This document shows, in pieces, positions 1 to 7,414 of a DNA stretch of 15,895 bases (position 1 is the first letter of the stretch; every line of letters begins with the position of its first letter). This DNA is from Bacteriovoracaceae bacterium UBA1511 (GTDB lineage: Bacteria; Bdellovibrionota; Bacteriovoracia; Bacteriovoracales; Bacteriovoracaceae): positions 1 to 15,895 of the forward strand of contig DCQT01000088.1 of NCBI GenBank assembly GCA_002323535.1, written 5' to 3'. Position numbers and translations under genes: made by a program. Under the pieces are notes generated by a model. The model ran no database searches and was not told the origin of the DNA. It saw only the letters and a program-made list of their open reading frames with translations.

Positions 1-2
1 TG

Positions 3-35
3 GTTGCGTTACCTGAGTGGGAACTTAACCTTTAA
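3..35 (+). CDS. 3' end of an upstream gene (partial, unidentified)
   Basis: The window opens inside a likely coding tail. Reading frame 3 gives VALPEWELNL followed by TAA at 33-35, and the next gene begins 25 nt later on the same strand. Frame 1 is also open, to a TAG at 43-45 (ending LTFNTF), so the frame is not certain; frame 3 is preferred for its plausible composition. Ten residues do not identify the protein. Because the next gene is a multiheme cytochrome c, a subunit of a quinol-oxidising complex such as cytochrome b would fit this place, but that is inference only. Confidence 0.35.
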   Translation, partial: VALPEWELNL

Positions 36-60
36 TACATTTTAGAAATTTTTTGGTGGT

Positions 61-2901
61 ATGATGAAAAAGAAAATTGAACCAGGAATGGCATACAACA
101 TGGATAAGCTGAATAAAGTATTCGCTTTCCTATCTGTAGTATTTCTAATCACGGTATTTTGGGTTTTCCTTGATGACTACACACGTCCATGGAAAAAGTA
201 CCAGCTAGAAGCTCTTCAGCTCAAGCAACAAAAAATTTCGGAGAAAGTACAAAAAGCTGAAGCAGAAATTGACCAAAAGAAATTAGAAGAAATTAATGCT
301 CAAATCTTAGAGGGCGAAGAGCTTGCTAAAAAAAGAAAAAAAGCGATCAAAGAAGTTGAAGAAAAACTTAGAATCAACAAAAGAGATATGACAGACGAGA
401 CCATCGTCAATGGCCAATTAAATGCTAAAATCGGCGAAGTTAATTTCAATTATGAAATTGCTCACTCTCACCATGATAAATCAGCAGACAAACTTTTCAG
501 ACGTCTCAAAAACCTAAAAGCCGACTTTGGTGAATCAAAAAATAGACTTAAAAAATTAATGTTTGCTTCAAAGGCCTATAAGAAAGAACTTGAAGCACTT
601 AACTCAGAGAGAATTGATGCTGAAAAGCAGCGTCGCGACCTAACGATCAAGGCTGAACTTCTTAACAAAAGCCTTGCGAGCACTGAAGTTACACCTGTCT
701 TTGTTTTGAGAAACCTTCCGCTTATTGATTTTCTGGATCCGACATTAAAAATACAGCAAACCGTTTTAAAAAATATAACTGACGACAGATTTTTCCAGCA
801 GGTACCTAAGGTTGATAGATGTATCACGTGTCATACGTTTATTGATCAAAGTGGTTATGAGGATCAACCCAATCCACACAAAACACACCCTAACCTTGAA
901 GCTTATGTTGGTAAAAAGTCACCACACCCAATGAAAGAAGTTGGTTGTACAATTTGTCACGGTGGTGAAGGGCATAGAGTAAATGATTTTAACTCTGCAG
1001 CGCACACTCCAAGAGACGAAAAGCAAAGAGCTGAGTGGGTTGAAAAATATAATTGGCATGAGCCACATAAGGTTCCTCAACCTATGTTAAGAGTAGGTCA
1101 AACAGAAGCTTCTTGTGTAAAATGTCATACAGAAACAGAATTTGTCGCTGGTGCACATGTTTACAATGATGGTGTTCGTAATATGGAAAAGTACGGATGT
1201 TATGGCTGTCACAAAATTGAGGGGTGGGAGCACAAGAGACCCGTCGGGCCACCACTTAACAAGGTTTCCTCAAAGTTTTCTAAAGAGTGGTTCAAGAACT
1301 GGGTATGGGCACCGAAGTCTTTTAATAAGCACGCTAGAATGCCTCAATTCTTTGCTCAAACGAACAACTCTAAGCCTGAGTTTATGAAGAAAAATATTGC
1401 TGAGGTTAACGCAATTGCTGAGTACATTTATGAAAACTCCAAGGAGTATAACGCATTTGCAACGCATCGACCTGGTAACCTTGAAAGAGGTAAAGAACTA
1501 ATTAAGGAAGTTGGTTGTATGTCTTGTCACGGTGTCGAAGGGTATGAGCAAGAGTCCAAAGCGATCGGAGCCAACGCTGCACCTTATCTTTCAGGCACAG
1601 GCTCCAAAGTTGATAAAGACTGGCTTGTGTCTTGGTTGTTAAAGCCATCACATTATAACCCTAAAACAATTATGCCGAGTTTCAGGCTCACCAAAAGTGA
1701 AGCTGATGATATTGCAACTTATCTTTTAAGTCTTAGGAACGAAGAGTTTGAGAAATTACAATTTGAAGAGCTTGATAAGGGAGCAAGAGACGAGATTCTT
1801 CTAACTTACCTGAGTGCATTTGATACAAAAGCGGTAGCCAAGGGTAAACTAGCAGCAATGACTGATCACGAGAAAACAATGGATCTTGGTAGAAGATCAA
1901 TTGGTAAGTATGGATGTTACTCTTGTCATAATATAGATGGCTTTGAGAATCATGCACCTATCGGTCCTGAGTTAACTAAGATTGGCTCAAAACCGCTAAC
2001 ACAATTTGGTTTTGGTCATGAAGATGTTGAGCATTCAAGAGATTCTTGGATTGAAGCTCACTTAATTAATCCAAGACGTTGGGATAATGGTGTTGATAAA
2101 GCATTTGCAGACCTAACAAGGATGCCTAACTTTTACATGACTGAAAAAGAAGCAAAGACAATTACTGTCGCTTTATTAGGAAGAGTCTCAGATTACATCC
2201 CTCCAAAGGGTGTGCGACAACTCTCTGCGGAAGAGAAGATCGCAAACGATGGAATGAAGATGGTTAACTATTACAACTGTCAGGGTTGTCATAAAATTGA
2301 CGGCTGGAGGGGTGATATTACAGCTCTTTATGAGGATGATCATAATGAAGGACCTCCCTATCTTGTTGGGGAAGGTCACAGAATTCAGGCTGAATGGTTA
2401 CACTACTTCTTAGGTAATGTTCATAAAATCAGACCTTGGCTCAATGTACGAATGCCAAGTTATAACCTATCTAATGATCACAAAAATATTATTGCTCAAG
2501 GTTTTCAGGCTAAAGCGGAGCAAAAAACTTTTGAGAATAATTTTGAAGAAGTAAAATGGGAAAAAGGCGAAAGAAAAGCAGCTCTAGCGCTTTTTGAAGA
2601 CTACGCATGTACTTCATGTCACGCTGGCGGATTCACGAAAGATGAAGAGCTTGCACCAAATCTTTATCATGCTAAAAAGAGATTACGTGGTAGTTGGATT
2701 AAGAAGTGGCTCAAAAATCCAATGGCAATATTACCTTATACAAATATGCCTAACTTCTGGGAAGACGGCATATCACAAAATGAAGAGATATTAGGTGGGG
2801 ATCCAGAGAAACAAATTAATGCTCTAACTAAATATATCCTTGAAATAGGACAGAGCAAGTTTGCGAAACCTTGGGAGAGAAAAGAATGGGTAACTCGGTA
2901 A
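61..2901 (+). CDS. Membrane-anchored octaheme cytochrome c with coiled-coil spacer
   Basis: A 946-residue electron-transfer protein, expected to face the periplasm. In order it has: an N-terminal hydrophobic helix (about 18-37, anchor or uncleaved signal); a charged Lys/Glu-rich coiled coil (about 45-205); a region with three CxxCH heme sites (254-258, 296-300, 352-356); and five tandem class-I-type cytochrome c modules with CxxCH at 380, 486, 619, 740 and 850. Each module is followed by a Trp-rich helix and an MP motif that would supply the axial Met (M427, M538, M688, M798, M896). The start is ATG 61 or ATG 64: a weak GGTGG at 55-59 lies 1 nt before the first and 4 nt before the second. The 3' end overlaps ctaE by 16 nt, so translation is probably coupled. 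The likely role is carrying electrons between a quinol-oxidising complex and the aa3 oxidase; that role is inferred from context. Confidence 0.9.
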   Translation: MMKKKIEPGMAYNMDKLNKVFAFLSVVFLITVFWVFLDDYTRPWKKYQLEALQLKQQKISEKVQKAEAEIDQKKLEEINAQILEGEELAKKRKKAIKEVEEKLRINKRDMTDETIVNGQLNAKIGEVNFNYEIAHSHHDKSADKLFRRLKNLKADFGESKNRLKKLMFASKAYKKELEALNSERIDAEKQRRDLTIKAELLNKSLASTEVTPVFVLRNLPLIDFLDPTLKIQQTVLKNITDDRFFQQVPKVDRCITCHTFIDQSGYEDQPNPHKTHPNLEAYVGKKSPHPMKEVGCTICHGGEGHRVNDFNSAAHTPRDEKQRAEWVEKYNWHEPHKVPQPMLRVGQTEASCVKCHTETEFVAGAHVYNDGVRNMEKYGCYGCHKIEGWEHKRPVGPPLNKVSSKFSKEWFKNWVWAPKSFNKHARMPQFFAQTNNSKPEFMKKNIAEVNAIAEYIYENSKEYNAFATHRPGNLERGKELIKEVGCMSCHGVEGYEQESKAIGANAAPYLSGTGSKVDKDWLVSWLLKPSHYNPKTIMPSFRLTKSEADDIATYLLSLRNEEFEKLQFEELDKGARDEILLTYLSAFDTKAVAKGKLAAMTDHEKTMDLGRRSIGKYGCYSCHNIDGFENHAPIGPELTKIGSKPLTQFGFGHEDVEHSRDSWIEAHLINPRRWDNGVDKAFADLTRMPNFYMTEKEAKTITVALLGRVSDYIPPKGVRQLSAEEKIANDGMKMVNYYNCQGCHKIDGWRGDITALYEDDHNEGPPYLVGEGHRIQAEWLHYFLGNVHKIRPWLNVRMPSYNLSNDHKNIIAQGFQAKAEQKTFENNFEEVKWEKGERKAALALFEDYACTSCHAGGFTKDEELAPNLYHAKKRLRGSWIKKWLKNPMAILPYTNMPNFWEDGISQNEEILGGDPEKQINALTKYILEIGQSKFAKPWERKEWVTR
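2873..2877 (+). promoter_or_regulatory. Ribosome binding site of ctaE, sets its start
   Basis: GGGAG lies inside the end of the octaheme cytochrome gene, 8 nt before ATG 2886. It favours that ATG over an in-frame TTG at 2871, which would overlap the site itself. Confidence 0.7.
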
Positions 2902-3521
2902 GCGAAGCAAAATTAGTTGAATACGGTAATGACGCTCAATTTGGGAGATCAACTCCTGGAAAAATAGGAATGTGGATTTTCCTTGGAACAGACGGAATGT
3001 CTTTTTCAGGTCTTTTAATAGCCTATGGGATTCTAAGAGCTTCAGCTCAATCCATTGGAAACTGGCCTAATCCTGTTGAAGCGATGGGTGGCGTTTTTCT
3101 CTCAGGCTTAATGACATTCTTACTTGTTTGTTCTTCGGTGACTATGGTTATGTCCATTGACTCATGCAAAAGAGCTGACCGTGAAGGGATGCTTAAGTGG
3201 CTACTTTTTACTATTATCGGTGGAGCTATTTTCCTTGGCCTTCAAGTATATGAGTACACTCATATGGTTAAAGACCTGGGAATGACATTTAACAATTATA
3301 CTCATGGAAATAATCTTTTCGCGTCCACATTTTTTGCTATTACCGGCTTTCACGGATTACACGTCCTTACTGGAGTTCTTTACCTCTGTGCTATGTACAA
3401 AATGGCACTAGATGGAAAGTTTGATAACGGTAACTATAATCAGCTGGAAATTGCTGGGCTATTTTGGCACTTTGTTGATCTTGTTTGGATTCTAGTTTTC
3501 ACATTTGTGTACCTACTTTAA
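2886..3521 (+). CDS. ctaE: Cytochrome c oxidase subunit III
   Basis: Subunit III of a heme-copper oxidase, an integral membrane protein packed against subunit I. The 211-residue product has about five membrane helices, the size of the short bacterial forms. Hallmarks are the Glu of the LQVYEY segment in an early helix, the FHGLHVLTG motif, and the terminal GLFWHFVDLVWILVF helix, all typical of COX3 (PF00510). ATG 2886 was chosen because it has a good Shine-Dalgarno. The gene overlaps the end of the octaheme cytochrome c gene and is followed 18 nt later by a small membrane protein, so these appear to be one operon. Subunits I and II are encoded about 11 kb away at the other end of the window; whether a second subunit III follows ctaD cannot be seen. 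Confidence 0.93.
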   Translation: MGNSVSEAKLVEYGNDAQFGRSTPGKIGMWIFLGTDGMSFSGLLIAYGILRASAQSIGNWPNPVEAMGGVFLSGLMTFLLVCSSVTMVMSIDSCKRADREGMLKWLLFTIIGGAIFLGLQVYEYTHMVKDLGMTFNNYTHGNNLFASTFFAITGFHGLHVLTGVLYLCAMYKMALDGKFDNGNYNQLEIAGLFWHFVDLVWILVFTFVYLL

Positions 3522-3528
3522 AGGTACC

Positions 3529-3535
3529 GAGGAGG
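3529..3535 (+). promoter_or_regulatory. Strong Shine-Dalgarno before a TTG start
   Basis: GAGGAGG ends 4 nt before TTG 3540. This is one of the best ribosome binding sites in the window and supports the non-ATG start of the small CPGC protein, which has no upstream ATG in frame. Confidence 0.65.
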
Positions 3536-3539
3536 ACAA

Positions 3540-3755
3540 TTGATAAAGTATTTTTTAAGTTTTTTATTGATTCTTCTCCCTGTGATTGTTGATGCCTGCC
3601 CAGGTTGTGCTGGTTCAGTTAATAACAAAGCTGATAACTATACCGTTTACATACTAATGGGCTTTGTTGCGCTTATTTATATTCCGTTTTTTATGCTTTA
3701 TAAGTTATTCTTTAAATATAAGAACTTTAACAGCATAGAAGAACGAAATGACTGA
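3540..3755 (+). CDS. Small membrane protein with CPGC motif, oxidase-associated
   Basis: A 71-residue protein starting at TTG 3540 behind a strong Shine-Dalgarno. Residues 1-19 look like a signal peptide or first membrane helix ending VDA. This is followed immediately by a Cys-Pro-Gly-Cys pair (C20, C23), a short polar stretch, a second membrane helix (about 35-58) and a basic tail. The CPGC would face the periplasm. The VDAC junction only weakly resembles a lipobox, so lipoprotein processing is possible but not convincing. The gene lies between ctaE and ctaM and overlaps ctaM by 8 nt, so it is very likely expressed with them. I do not recognise the family. A role in copper or disulfide handling during oxidase assembly is inferred from the CxxC pair and the neighbours. 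Confidence 0.8.
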   Translation: MIKYFLSFLLILLPVIVDACPGCAGSVNNKADNYTVYILMGFVALIYIPFFMLYKLFFKYKNFNSIEERND

Positions 3756-4305
3756 AACAACGATTGCCAAGTTTAATGACAAAAAAAATCTTTCTATAAT
3801 TGGGTTAATTTCATTAGTTGCCTTAGCTGGTCTCGTGTGGCTTATATATTTTGGCCCTAAAGATTCAACAGGTTACTCTAAAGAGTTAATTGAATTTTTA
3901 CCTATCTTAAACGCAAGCCTAAATTCACTAGCCGCAGTTTTTTTAGTTGTCGGTTATATTTTCATAAAAAAGAAAAACGAAATCATGCATAGGAATATGA
4001 TGATCTCTGCCTTTGTAGCTTCAGCTTTATTTTTAGTTAGCTACTTAGTTTATCATTATGCTCATGGGGATACGAAATTTATTAATGTTGGTTTTATTAA
4101 ATACAGCTACTTTTTTATTTTAATATCTCATATCATCTTATCTGGATTAGTCTTACCGCTGATATTTACTACCTTTTATTACATATTAACTAACAACAGA
4201 GTTAAGCATAAAAAGTTCGCTAAAATTACTTTTCCAATATGGCTTTATGTTTCAGTGACTGGTGTTTTAGTATTTTTTTATCTGAGATTTTTTAATCTAC
4301 AGTGA
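3748..4305 (+). CDS. ctaM: CtaM/DUF420 membrane protein, heme-copper oxidase assembly factor
   Basis: A 185-residue membrane protein with about five helices (roughly 15-36, 52-73, 84-104, 119-146, 161-182). It shows the DUF420 (YozB) signature: LPILNASLN at 51-59, conserved His residues in EIMHRNMM (H81), VYHYAHG (H103, H106) and ISHIILSG (H128), and the late FPIWLYVSVTG motif (about 162-172). In Firmicutes the homologue CtaM is required for function of aa3-type heme-copper oxidase, so an assembly or cofactor role is likely here. The position directly after ctaE agrees. Its ATG lies inside the end of the preceding small gene (8-nt overlap), indicating coupled translation. It ends 4 nt from the convergent SDR gene, and I see no terminator hairpin between them. 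Confidence 0.9.
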   Translation: MTETTIAKFNDKKNLSIIGLISLVALAGLVWLIYFGPKDSTGYSKELIEFLPILNASLNSLAAVFLVVGYIFIKKKNEIMHRNMMISAFVASALFLVSYLVYHYAHGDTKFINVGFIKYSYFFILISHIILSGLVLPLIFTTFYYILTNNRVKHKKFAKITFPIWLYVSVTGVLVFFYLRFFNLQ

Positions 4306-4309
4306 TAAT

Positions 4310-5047
4310 TTAGAACCCTTTGTTTGCTCCTCCATCTATGCAAATTTGTTGTCCCGTGATGTAAGCTGCTTTATCAGATCCCAAAAAAGCAGCTAGGTTT
4401 GCGAGCTCACTAGGTTCGCCAAGGCGCTTAGCTGGGACGAGTGATTCTATTACTTCTTGCTTAAGGTTTAAATTTTGAATTCTCTCCGTGTTTGTGTAAC
4501 CAGGGCAGAGAATATTAAATGTGATTCCAAACTCAGCGTATTCATTACTCATTGATTTAAATAGCCCTGTAAGTCCTGCACGAAATCCATTTGAAGTTGT
4601 TAGATCTTTCAACGGCTCCTTAGCGGCAATGGAAGAAACGAGTAATATTCGACCAAAATTTTGCTCTTTCATTTTTGGTAAAACTTTTTTTAAAGATTCG
4701 CATGGAGTTAGCCATAGGGACTTAAAGTCAATTTCCCATTGTGATTGCTTTACATTTTCAAAAGAGTTTTTCTCGGGTCCGCCAGTGTTAATAACAAAAA
4801 CATCGATATGACCCATGGACTTGATAGCCTGCTCAACAGAGTGAACGCCGCTGCTTACATCTGATAAATCGGCGGCAATATAGTGGTCTAGGTTATTTTC
4901 TTGGCATACTTTTTTAAGTTTTTCCTCCGATCTAGAAACGACTGTTACGGTTGCGCCTTCAGCCTTAAATGACTTCGCAACTGCTAGTCCAATTCCTTGT
5001 GAAGCTCCCCAAACCAAAATTTTTTTATTTTTTAAATTTAAATCCAT
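4310..5047 (-). CDS. SDR-fold oxidoreductase lacking the catalytic Tyr-x-x-x-Lys
   Basis: A 245-residue Rossmann-fold protein of the short-chain dehydrogenase/reductase family. It keeps the nucleotide-binding glycine motif GASQGIG (14-20), a basic residue after the second strand (SRS, 38-40), NTGG (87-90), the Ser of VSS (S139) and the C-terminal ITGQQICIDGG. At the catalytic position 13 residues after S139, Tyr is replaced by Ser (S152), and the Lys four residues later is Arg (R156). Classical SDR chemistry is therefore doubtful, although a known SDR subgroup has similar changes. It is the last gene of the kynB operon, 9 nt after the dioxygenase gene and with only a weak Shine-Dalgarno, so it probably acts on a tryptophan or aminomuconate intermediate or regulates the pathway. 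Substrate unknown. Confidence 0.85.
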   Translation of the reverse strand: MDLNLKNKKILVWGASQGIGLAVAKSFKAEGATVTVVSRSEEKLKKVCQENNLDHYIAADLSDVSSGVHSVEQAIKSMGHIDVFVINTGGPEKNSFENVKQSQWEIDFKSLWLTPCESLKKVLPKMKEQNFGRILLVSSIAAKEPLKDLTTSNGFRAGLTGLFKSMSNEYAEFGITFNILCPGYTNTERIQNLNLKQEVIESLVPAKRLGEPSELANLAAFLGSDKAAYITGQQICIDGGANKGF

Positions 5048-5056
5048 AATTATTCT

Positions 5057-5563
5057 CTAGTTATTTAATGTGCCGCAATTTTTACATTGATAATTTTCAT
5101 AGTTATTAAAATAGTTTTTGAAGACGGTATCAAAATCTTTTTCTATATTTTTTAATGGGAAGAATTCTTCATAAACCTTACTTCCACAATTCTTACAGTA
5201 CCACTGCAGTCCATCAAGTTCGTTTTCTCTTCTTTTCCTCTCAATAACAAGTCCTACTGTGTTTTCTGGGCGTTGGGGGGAATGAGGAATACCTCCAGGG
5301 AGAAGAAAAATTTCACCTTGTTTAATTTTGACATCTTTAAGTTTATTTCCTTCAACAACTTTTAAAGTGATATCTCCCTCTATTTGATAGAAGAACTCTT
5401 CACCTTGATTTACGTGGTAGTCAGTTCTTCCATTTGGCCCTCCGACAACCATGACGATGAACTCTCTATCTTCCCATATCATCTTGTTGCCAACGGGTGG
5501 CTTTAATAGATTACGATGGTCATTAATCCATTTCATAAAGTTAATTGGAGTTAATTGACTCAT
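5057..5563 (-). CDS. nbaC: 3-hydroxyanthranilate 3,4-dioxygenase
   Basis: Cupin-fold iron dioxygenase that opens the ring of 3-hydroxyanthranilate to 2-amino-3-carboxymuconate semialdehyde. The 168-residue product carries the expected iron ligands H50, E56 and H94. The substrate-binding Arg residues R46 and R98 and an acidic residue in VIERKR (E108) are also present, at the spacing of the bacterial enzyme. A C-terminal rubredoxin-like site (C123, C126, C160, C163) is typical of bacterial and fungal forms and absent from animal ones. The start at ATG 5563 is set by AAGGA five nt upstream and a family-like N-terminus; the open frame reaches 5584, but that extension would overlap nbaF. It begins 1 nt after the nbaF stop. 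Confidence 0.95.
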   Translation of the reverse strand: MSQLTPINFMKWINDHRNLLKPPVGNKMIWEDREFIVMVVGGPNGRTDYHVNQGEEFFYQIEGDITLKVVEGNKLKDVKIKQGEIFLLPGGIPHSPQRPENTVGLVIERKRRENELDGLQWYCKNCGSKVYEEFFPLKNIEKDFDTVFKNYFNNYENYQCKNCGTLNN

Positions 5564-5564
5564 A

Positions 5565-5984
5565 TTAATCCTTAATTGTTGCAATACATTTTAATTCAAT
5601 TGCGATGGGAGTAGGTAAGCAGTTTATCTCCACAGTCGTGCGACATGGGCGATTCTCATTGAAGTATTCTTTGTAGATTTCGTTATATCTTTTGAAATCA
5701 TCCTTCATATTGGTAAGAAAAACAGTAACGTCAACAAGCTCATCCCAAGAAGAGCCAGAAGACTCTAGTACGGCGCGAACATTTTCAAATACAGACCTGC
5801 ATTGTTCTTCGATGTTGTATGATGTGATATTTCCTTGGTCGTCTAATGTAACTCCTGGAATATCTTTACTGCCTTTTTTCCTCGGCCCTACACCTGAAAG
5901 AAAGAGCAAGTTACCTACTTTTCTGGCGTGAGGGTAATGTCCAACTGGTTCAGGAGCTTTGTCTGAATTAAATTCCTTATTCAC
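5565..5984 (-). CDS. nbaF: RidA-family 2-aminomuconate deaminase
   Basis: A 139-residue protein of the RidA/YjgF fold. It contains the family core ending in PCRTTVEINCLP, with R115 and E130 matching the Arg and Glu that bind carboxylate and ammonia or water in RidA proteins. Its length and N-terminal APEPVGHYPHARKVGNLLFLSG stretch resemble 2-aminomuconate deaminases (AmnD/NbaF) more than the roughly 128-residue housekeeping RidA. It should release ammonia from 2-aminomuconate to give 4-oxalocrotonate. The start codon is GTG, overlapping the last base of the upstream aldehyde dehydrogenase stop TAG, with GGAGG 7 nt before it. Position between the semialdehyde dehydrogenase and the dioxygenase supports the pathway-specific call over a general enamine deaminase. 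Confidence 0.9.
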   Translation of the reverse strand: MNKEFNSDKAPEPVGHYPHARKVGNLLFLSGVGPRKKGSKDIPGVTLDDQGNITSYNIEEQCRSVFENVRAVLESSGSSWDELVDVTVFLTNMKDDFKRYNEIYKEYFNENRPCRTTVEINCLPTPIAIELKCIATIKD

Positions 5985-7411
5985 TAGTTATCCTCCGTAA
6001 AACAAATATTTTTTGGTTCCGTAAAAAAGTTTAGTGCGTAGTTTCCACCTTCTCGGCCAAAGCCTGATGCCTTAACTCCTCCGAACGGTGTTCGTAAGTC
6101 TCGCGCAAGCCATGTATTAATCCATACTATACCGGTTTCAATTTTGGACGCTATTCTCTTAGCTTGAGTTTTGTCCTCTGTGAATATACTTGCGCAAAGT
6201 CCATATTGTGTGCTGTTGGCAAGTGTTGCGAGCTCATCTTCATTTTCATAAGCCTTTAGTGATGCAATTGGGCCAAAAATTTCATCTTGGTTTATGGGAT
6301 GATTAACCCCGACATTCTCAAGCAGCATCGGGGAAATGAAGTTTCCTTCTTTCATTTTAGACTCATTTTGATGAACAATTATAGATGAATCCTCTTTTGC
6401 CATATTTTCGTAATGTTTAACTTTATTGAAATGCTCTTTGCTCGTGAGTGACCCAAAGCGTGTTTCAGGTAGTTCAGGGTTGGCTGGTTTGAGTGCTTTA
6501 AGTTTTTCGAGCATCTTACCTTTTACGTTTTCATAAATACTTTTATGAATATAAATTCTTGATCCACATAAACAGACTTGTCCCTGGTTGGTGAAAGCCG
6601 CTCGCATGGCCGTTGAAACTGCTTTTTCAAGTTCAGCATTCTCGGTGATAATAAAAGGATTTTTTCCACCAAGCTCAAGTGAAAACTTTTTCATTTTCTT
6701 GCCGCAAGTTTCAGCGATGGTCTTTCCGACACGTGAGCTTCCAGTGAAACTAATGGCCTTAACTTCAGGATGATCAATAATAGCCGATCCAATCTCAGGG
6801 CCTAGGCCGTGAAGAATATTTAGTACCCCAGGGGGAAGACCAATTTCACTACAATATTTTGCTAACATGAATGCGGTTGTCGGTGTGAACTCAGATGGTT
6901 TTGCTATAACTGTATTACCAGAAATAAGCGCGGGAGCAATCTTCCAAGTAAAAAGGTACAGTGGTAGGTTCCATGGTGAAATACATCCAACAACACCAAT
7001 GGGGGAGCGTTGAACATAATTTTTAAGCCCCTCTCCGTGAAACTCTTCTTCTTTTTGTTCCATTGCAAAGTTGGCAAAGAACTTTAGATTTTTTGCGCTT
7101 CTCGGAATATCTATGTTGGCGCTTGTATGAATTGGTTTTCCCGTATCCCGGGTTTCAAGTAAAGCGAGCTCATCAATATTCTCTTCAATTTTTGTGGATA
7201 ACTTCAATAAATATGAAGCTCTCTCTTTTGTGGTTAGTGACTTCCATTTTGGATGGGCCAAGCTAGCTGCTTTTACTGAAAGCTCAAGGTCTTCAATGCC
7301 TGATTTAGGAACTTTCCCTATTACTTCGTTTGTCGCTGGGTTTATATTATCAATCCAGCTTTTATTTTTAGGTGGAAGAAACCCGCCGTTTATAAAATTC
7401 AAAATTTCCAC
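5984..7411 (-). CDS. nbaE: 2-aminomuconate 6-semialdehyde dehydrogenase
   Basis: NAD-dependent aldehyde dehydrogenase of 475 residues. Catalytic features are all visible: N148 in SPWNLP, the nucleotide-binding FTGSSRVGK (222-230), the general base E246 in LELGGK, the nucleophile C280 in NQGQVCLCG, and EIFGP near residue 378. The family also contains hydroxymuconate semialdehyde and betaine aldehyde dehydrogenases. The assignment to 2-aminomuconate semialdehyde rests on the neighbours, being between kynurenine formamidase and the aminomuconate deaminase. The start is GTG 7411, 3 nt after the kynB stop, with AAGG (7418-7421) overlapping the kynB end. The stop overlaps the GTG of nbaF, so the genes are translationally linked. 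Confidence 0.93.
   Translation of the reverse strand: MEILNFINGGFLPPKNKSWIDNINPATNEVIGKVPKSGIEDLELSVKAASLAHPKWKSLTTKERASYLLKLSTKIEENIDELALLETRDTGKPIHTSANIDIPRSAKNLKFFANFAMEQKEEEFHGEGLKNYVQRSPIGVVGCISPWNLPLYLFTWKIAPALISGNTVIAKPSEFTPTTAFMLAKYCSEIGLPPGVLNILHGLGPEIGSAIIDHPEVKAISFTGSSRVGKTIAETCGKKMKKFSLELGGKNPFIITENAELEKAVSTAMRAAFTNQGQVCLCGSRIYIHKSIYENVKGKMLEKLKALKPANPELPETRFGSLTSKEHFNKVKHYENMAKEDSSIIVHQNESKMKEGNFISPMLLENVGVNHPINQDEIFGPIASLKAYENEDELATLANSTQYGLCASIFTEDKTQAKRIASKIETGIVWINTWLARDLRTPFGGVKASGFGREGGNYALNFFTEPKNICFTEDN
5992..5996 (-). promoter_or_regulatory. Ribosome binding site for the GTG start of nbaF
   Basis: On the minus strand GGAGG lies 7 nt before GTG 5984. It supports a non-ATG start that overlaps the stop codon of the preceding gene; the frame offers no better start. 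Confidence 0.65.
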
Positions 7412-7414
7412 TTT

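Noticed and set aside
4521..4811. 96-residue plus-strand open frame opposite the SDR gene
   Set aside because: Antisense shadow of a well-supported SDR coding sequence; no ribosome binding site or recognisable domain.
5565..5984. General housekeeping RidA (2-iminobutanoate deaminase) as the call for this gene
   Set aside because: The operon position between aminomuconate semialdehyde dehydrogenase and hydroxyanthranilate dioxygenase, and the longer length, favour 2-aminomuconate deaminase.
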